Source: an uncultured Aquimarina sp.
GTDB taxonomy: Bacteria; Bacteroidota; Bacteroidia; Flavobacteriales; Flavobacteriaceae
Direction: 5' to 3'
DNA: 64,000 nt
Assembly (NCBI GenBank): GCA_947500845.1
Contig: CANMTP010000013.1
Span: 1-64,000, forward strand
A program made the position numbers and the translations under genes. Each line of letters begins with the position of its first letter. The stretch's first letter is position 1. The notes under the pieces are model-generated. The model was not told the DNA's origin, did no database searches, and worked only from the letters and a program-made list of their open reading frames with translations. Below, in pieces: positions 63,898-64,000 of the stretch.

Positions 63898-64000
63898 ATG
63901 GATATTTCTATTTTTTTAGCAAAGTTTTGGGGCTGGTACCTTATTATTTTCTTCTTCATATTAAGTTTTAATCCAACCAGGATTCGCCAAATTTTTGAAG
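63898..64000 (+). CDS. N-terminal fragment of a membrane protein, runs off the window
   Basis: ATG at 63898 opens a frame of 34 codons still open at the window's end (MDISIFLAKFWGWYLIIFFF). One hydrophobic helix covers most of what is visible. Divergent from the HlyD-type gene. Too short to identify. Confidence 0.55.
   Translation, partial: MDISIFLAKFWGWYLIIFFFILSFNPTRIRQIFE

Overview
The window is low-GC DNA whose gene content points to a marine member of the Flavobacteriaceae (Bacteroidota). The signs are several TonB-dependent receptors with N-terminal carboxypeptidase-regulatory-like domains, surface lipoproteins with acidic residues after the lipobox cysteine, almost no Shine-Dalgarno sequences, Bacteroidota-type -7 promoter elements (TAnnTTTG), and flavobacterial housekeeping genes. 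The genus (Aquimarina-like is possible) cannot be fixed from sequence reading alone.

Region 1 (1-7000) is accessory. A DUF559 endonuclease-like gene lies beside copies of a palindrome-rich ~210 bp repeat. Two of these copies, in direct orientation, bracket a CHAT-protease/TPR gene and a divergent ECF-sigma plus TPR membrane protein pair. Next come a 13-unit 21-bp tandem repeat encoding a heptad-repeat peptide broken by a stop, and a second gene broken by one stop.

Region 2 (7000-21300) looks like a phosphate-acquisition block. It holds two tandem pairs of TonB-dependent receptor plus beta-helix lipoprotein, a small secreted MORN-like protein, a PiT phosphate transporter with a PhoU-like tail, and a PhoB/PhoR-type two-component system. 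Direct repeats of a TAACA-type 7-mer with an exact 11-bp period lie upstream of the transporter and neighbouring genes, the geometry expected for a PhoB/PhoP box.

Region 3 (21200-27600) is housekeeping: a MurG-like glycosyltransferase, TrmB, a LysE-type exporter, an alkyltransferase-like protein, an Mrp/ApbC ATPase with a NifU-C scaffold, and a metallophosphoesterase.

Region 4 (27700-52500) is a pectin/hexuronate utilisation locus. Outside or on the envelope are a TonB receptor, a beta-helix lipoprotein, two GH28 polygalacturonases, an unassigned secreted six-hairpin protein, a Tat-exported enolase-superfamily lipoprotein and a GH2 beta-glucuronidase-like enzyme. A DctPQM TRAP transporter imports the acids. 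UxaC, UxaB, UxaA, an SDR (fructuronate reductase-like), UxuA, KdgK and KdgA form a complete pathway from galacturonate and glucuronate to pyruvate and glyceraldehyde-3-phosphate. A LacI-family regulator is encoded inside it, and three near-identical palindromes (core GCAATCGATTGC) sit at its two divergent promoter regions. No SusD homologue and no polysaccharide lyase is present in the window.

Region 5 (52600-64000) is mixed envelope biology: a TauE/SafE permease, a heavy-metal-associated protein, an Mla-type lipid transport operon (MlaE-MlaF-MlaD), a small beta-barrel protein, a LOG-like protein, a broken ArsC-like gene, and a HlyD/FtsX/LolD-type ABC export operon. Four genes across the window are interrupted by in-frame stops (TGA, TAA, TAG all occur), which suggests ordinary gene decay rather than codon reassignment.
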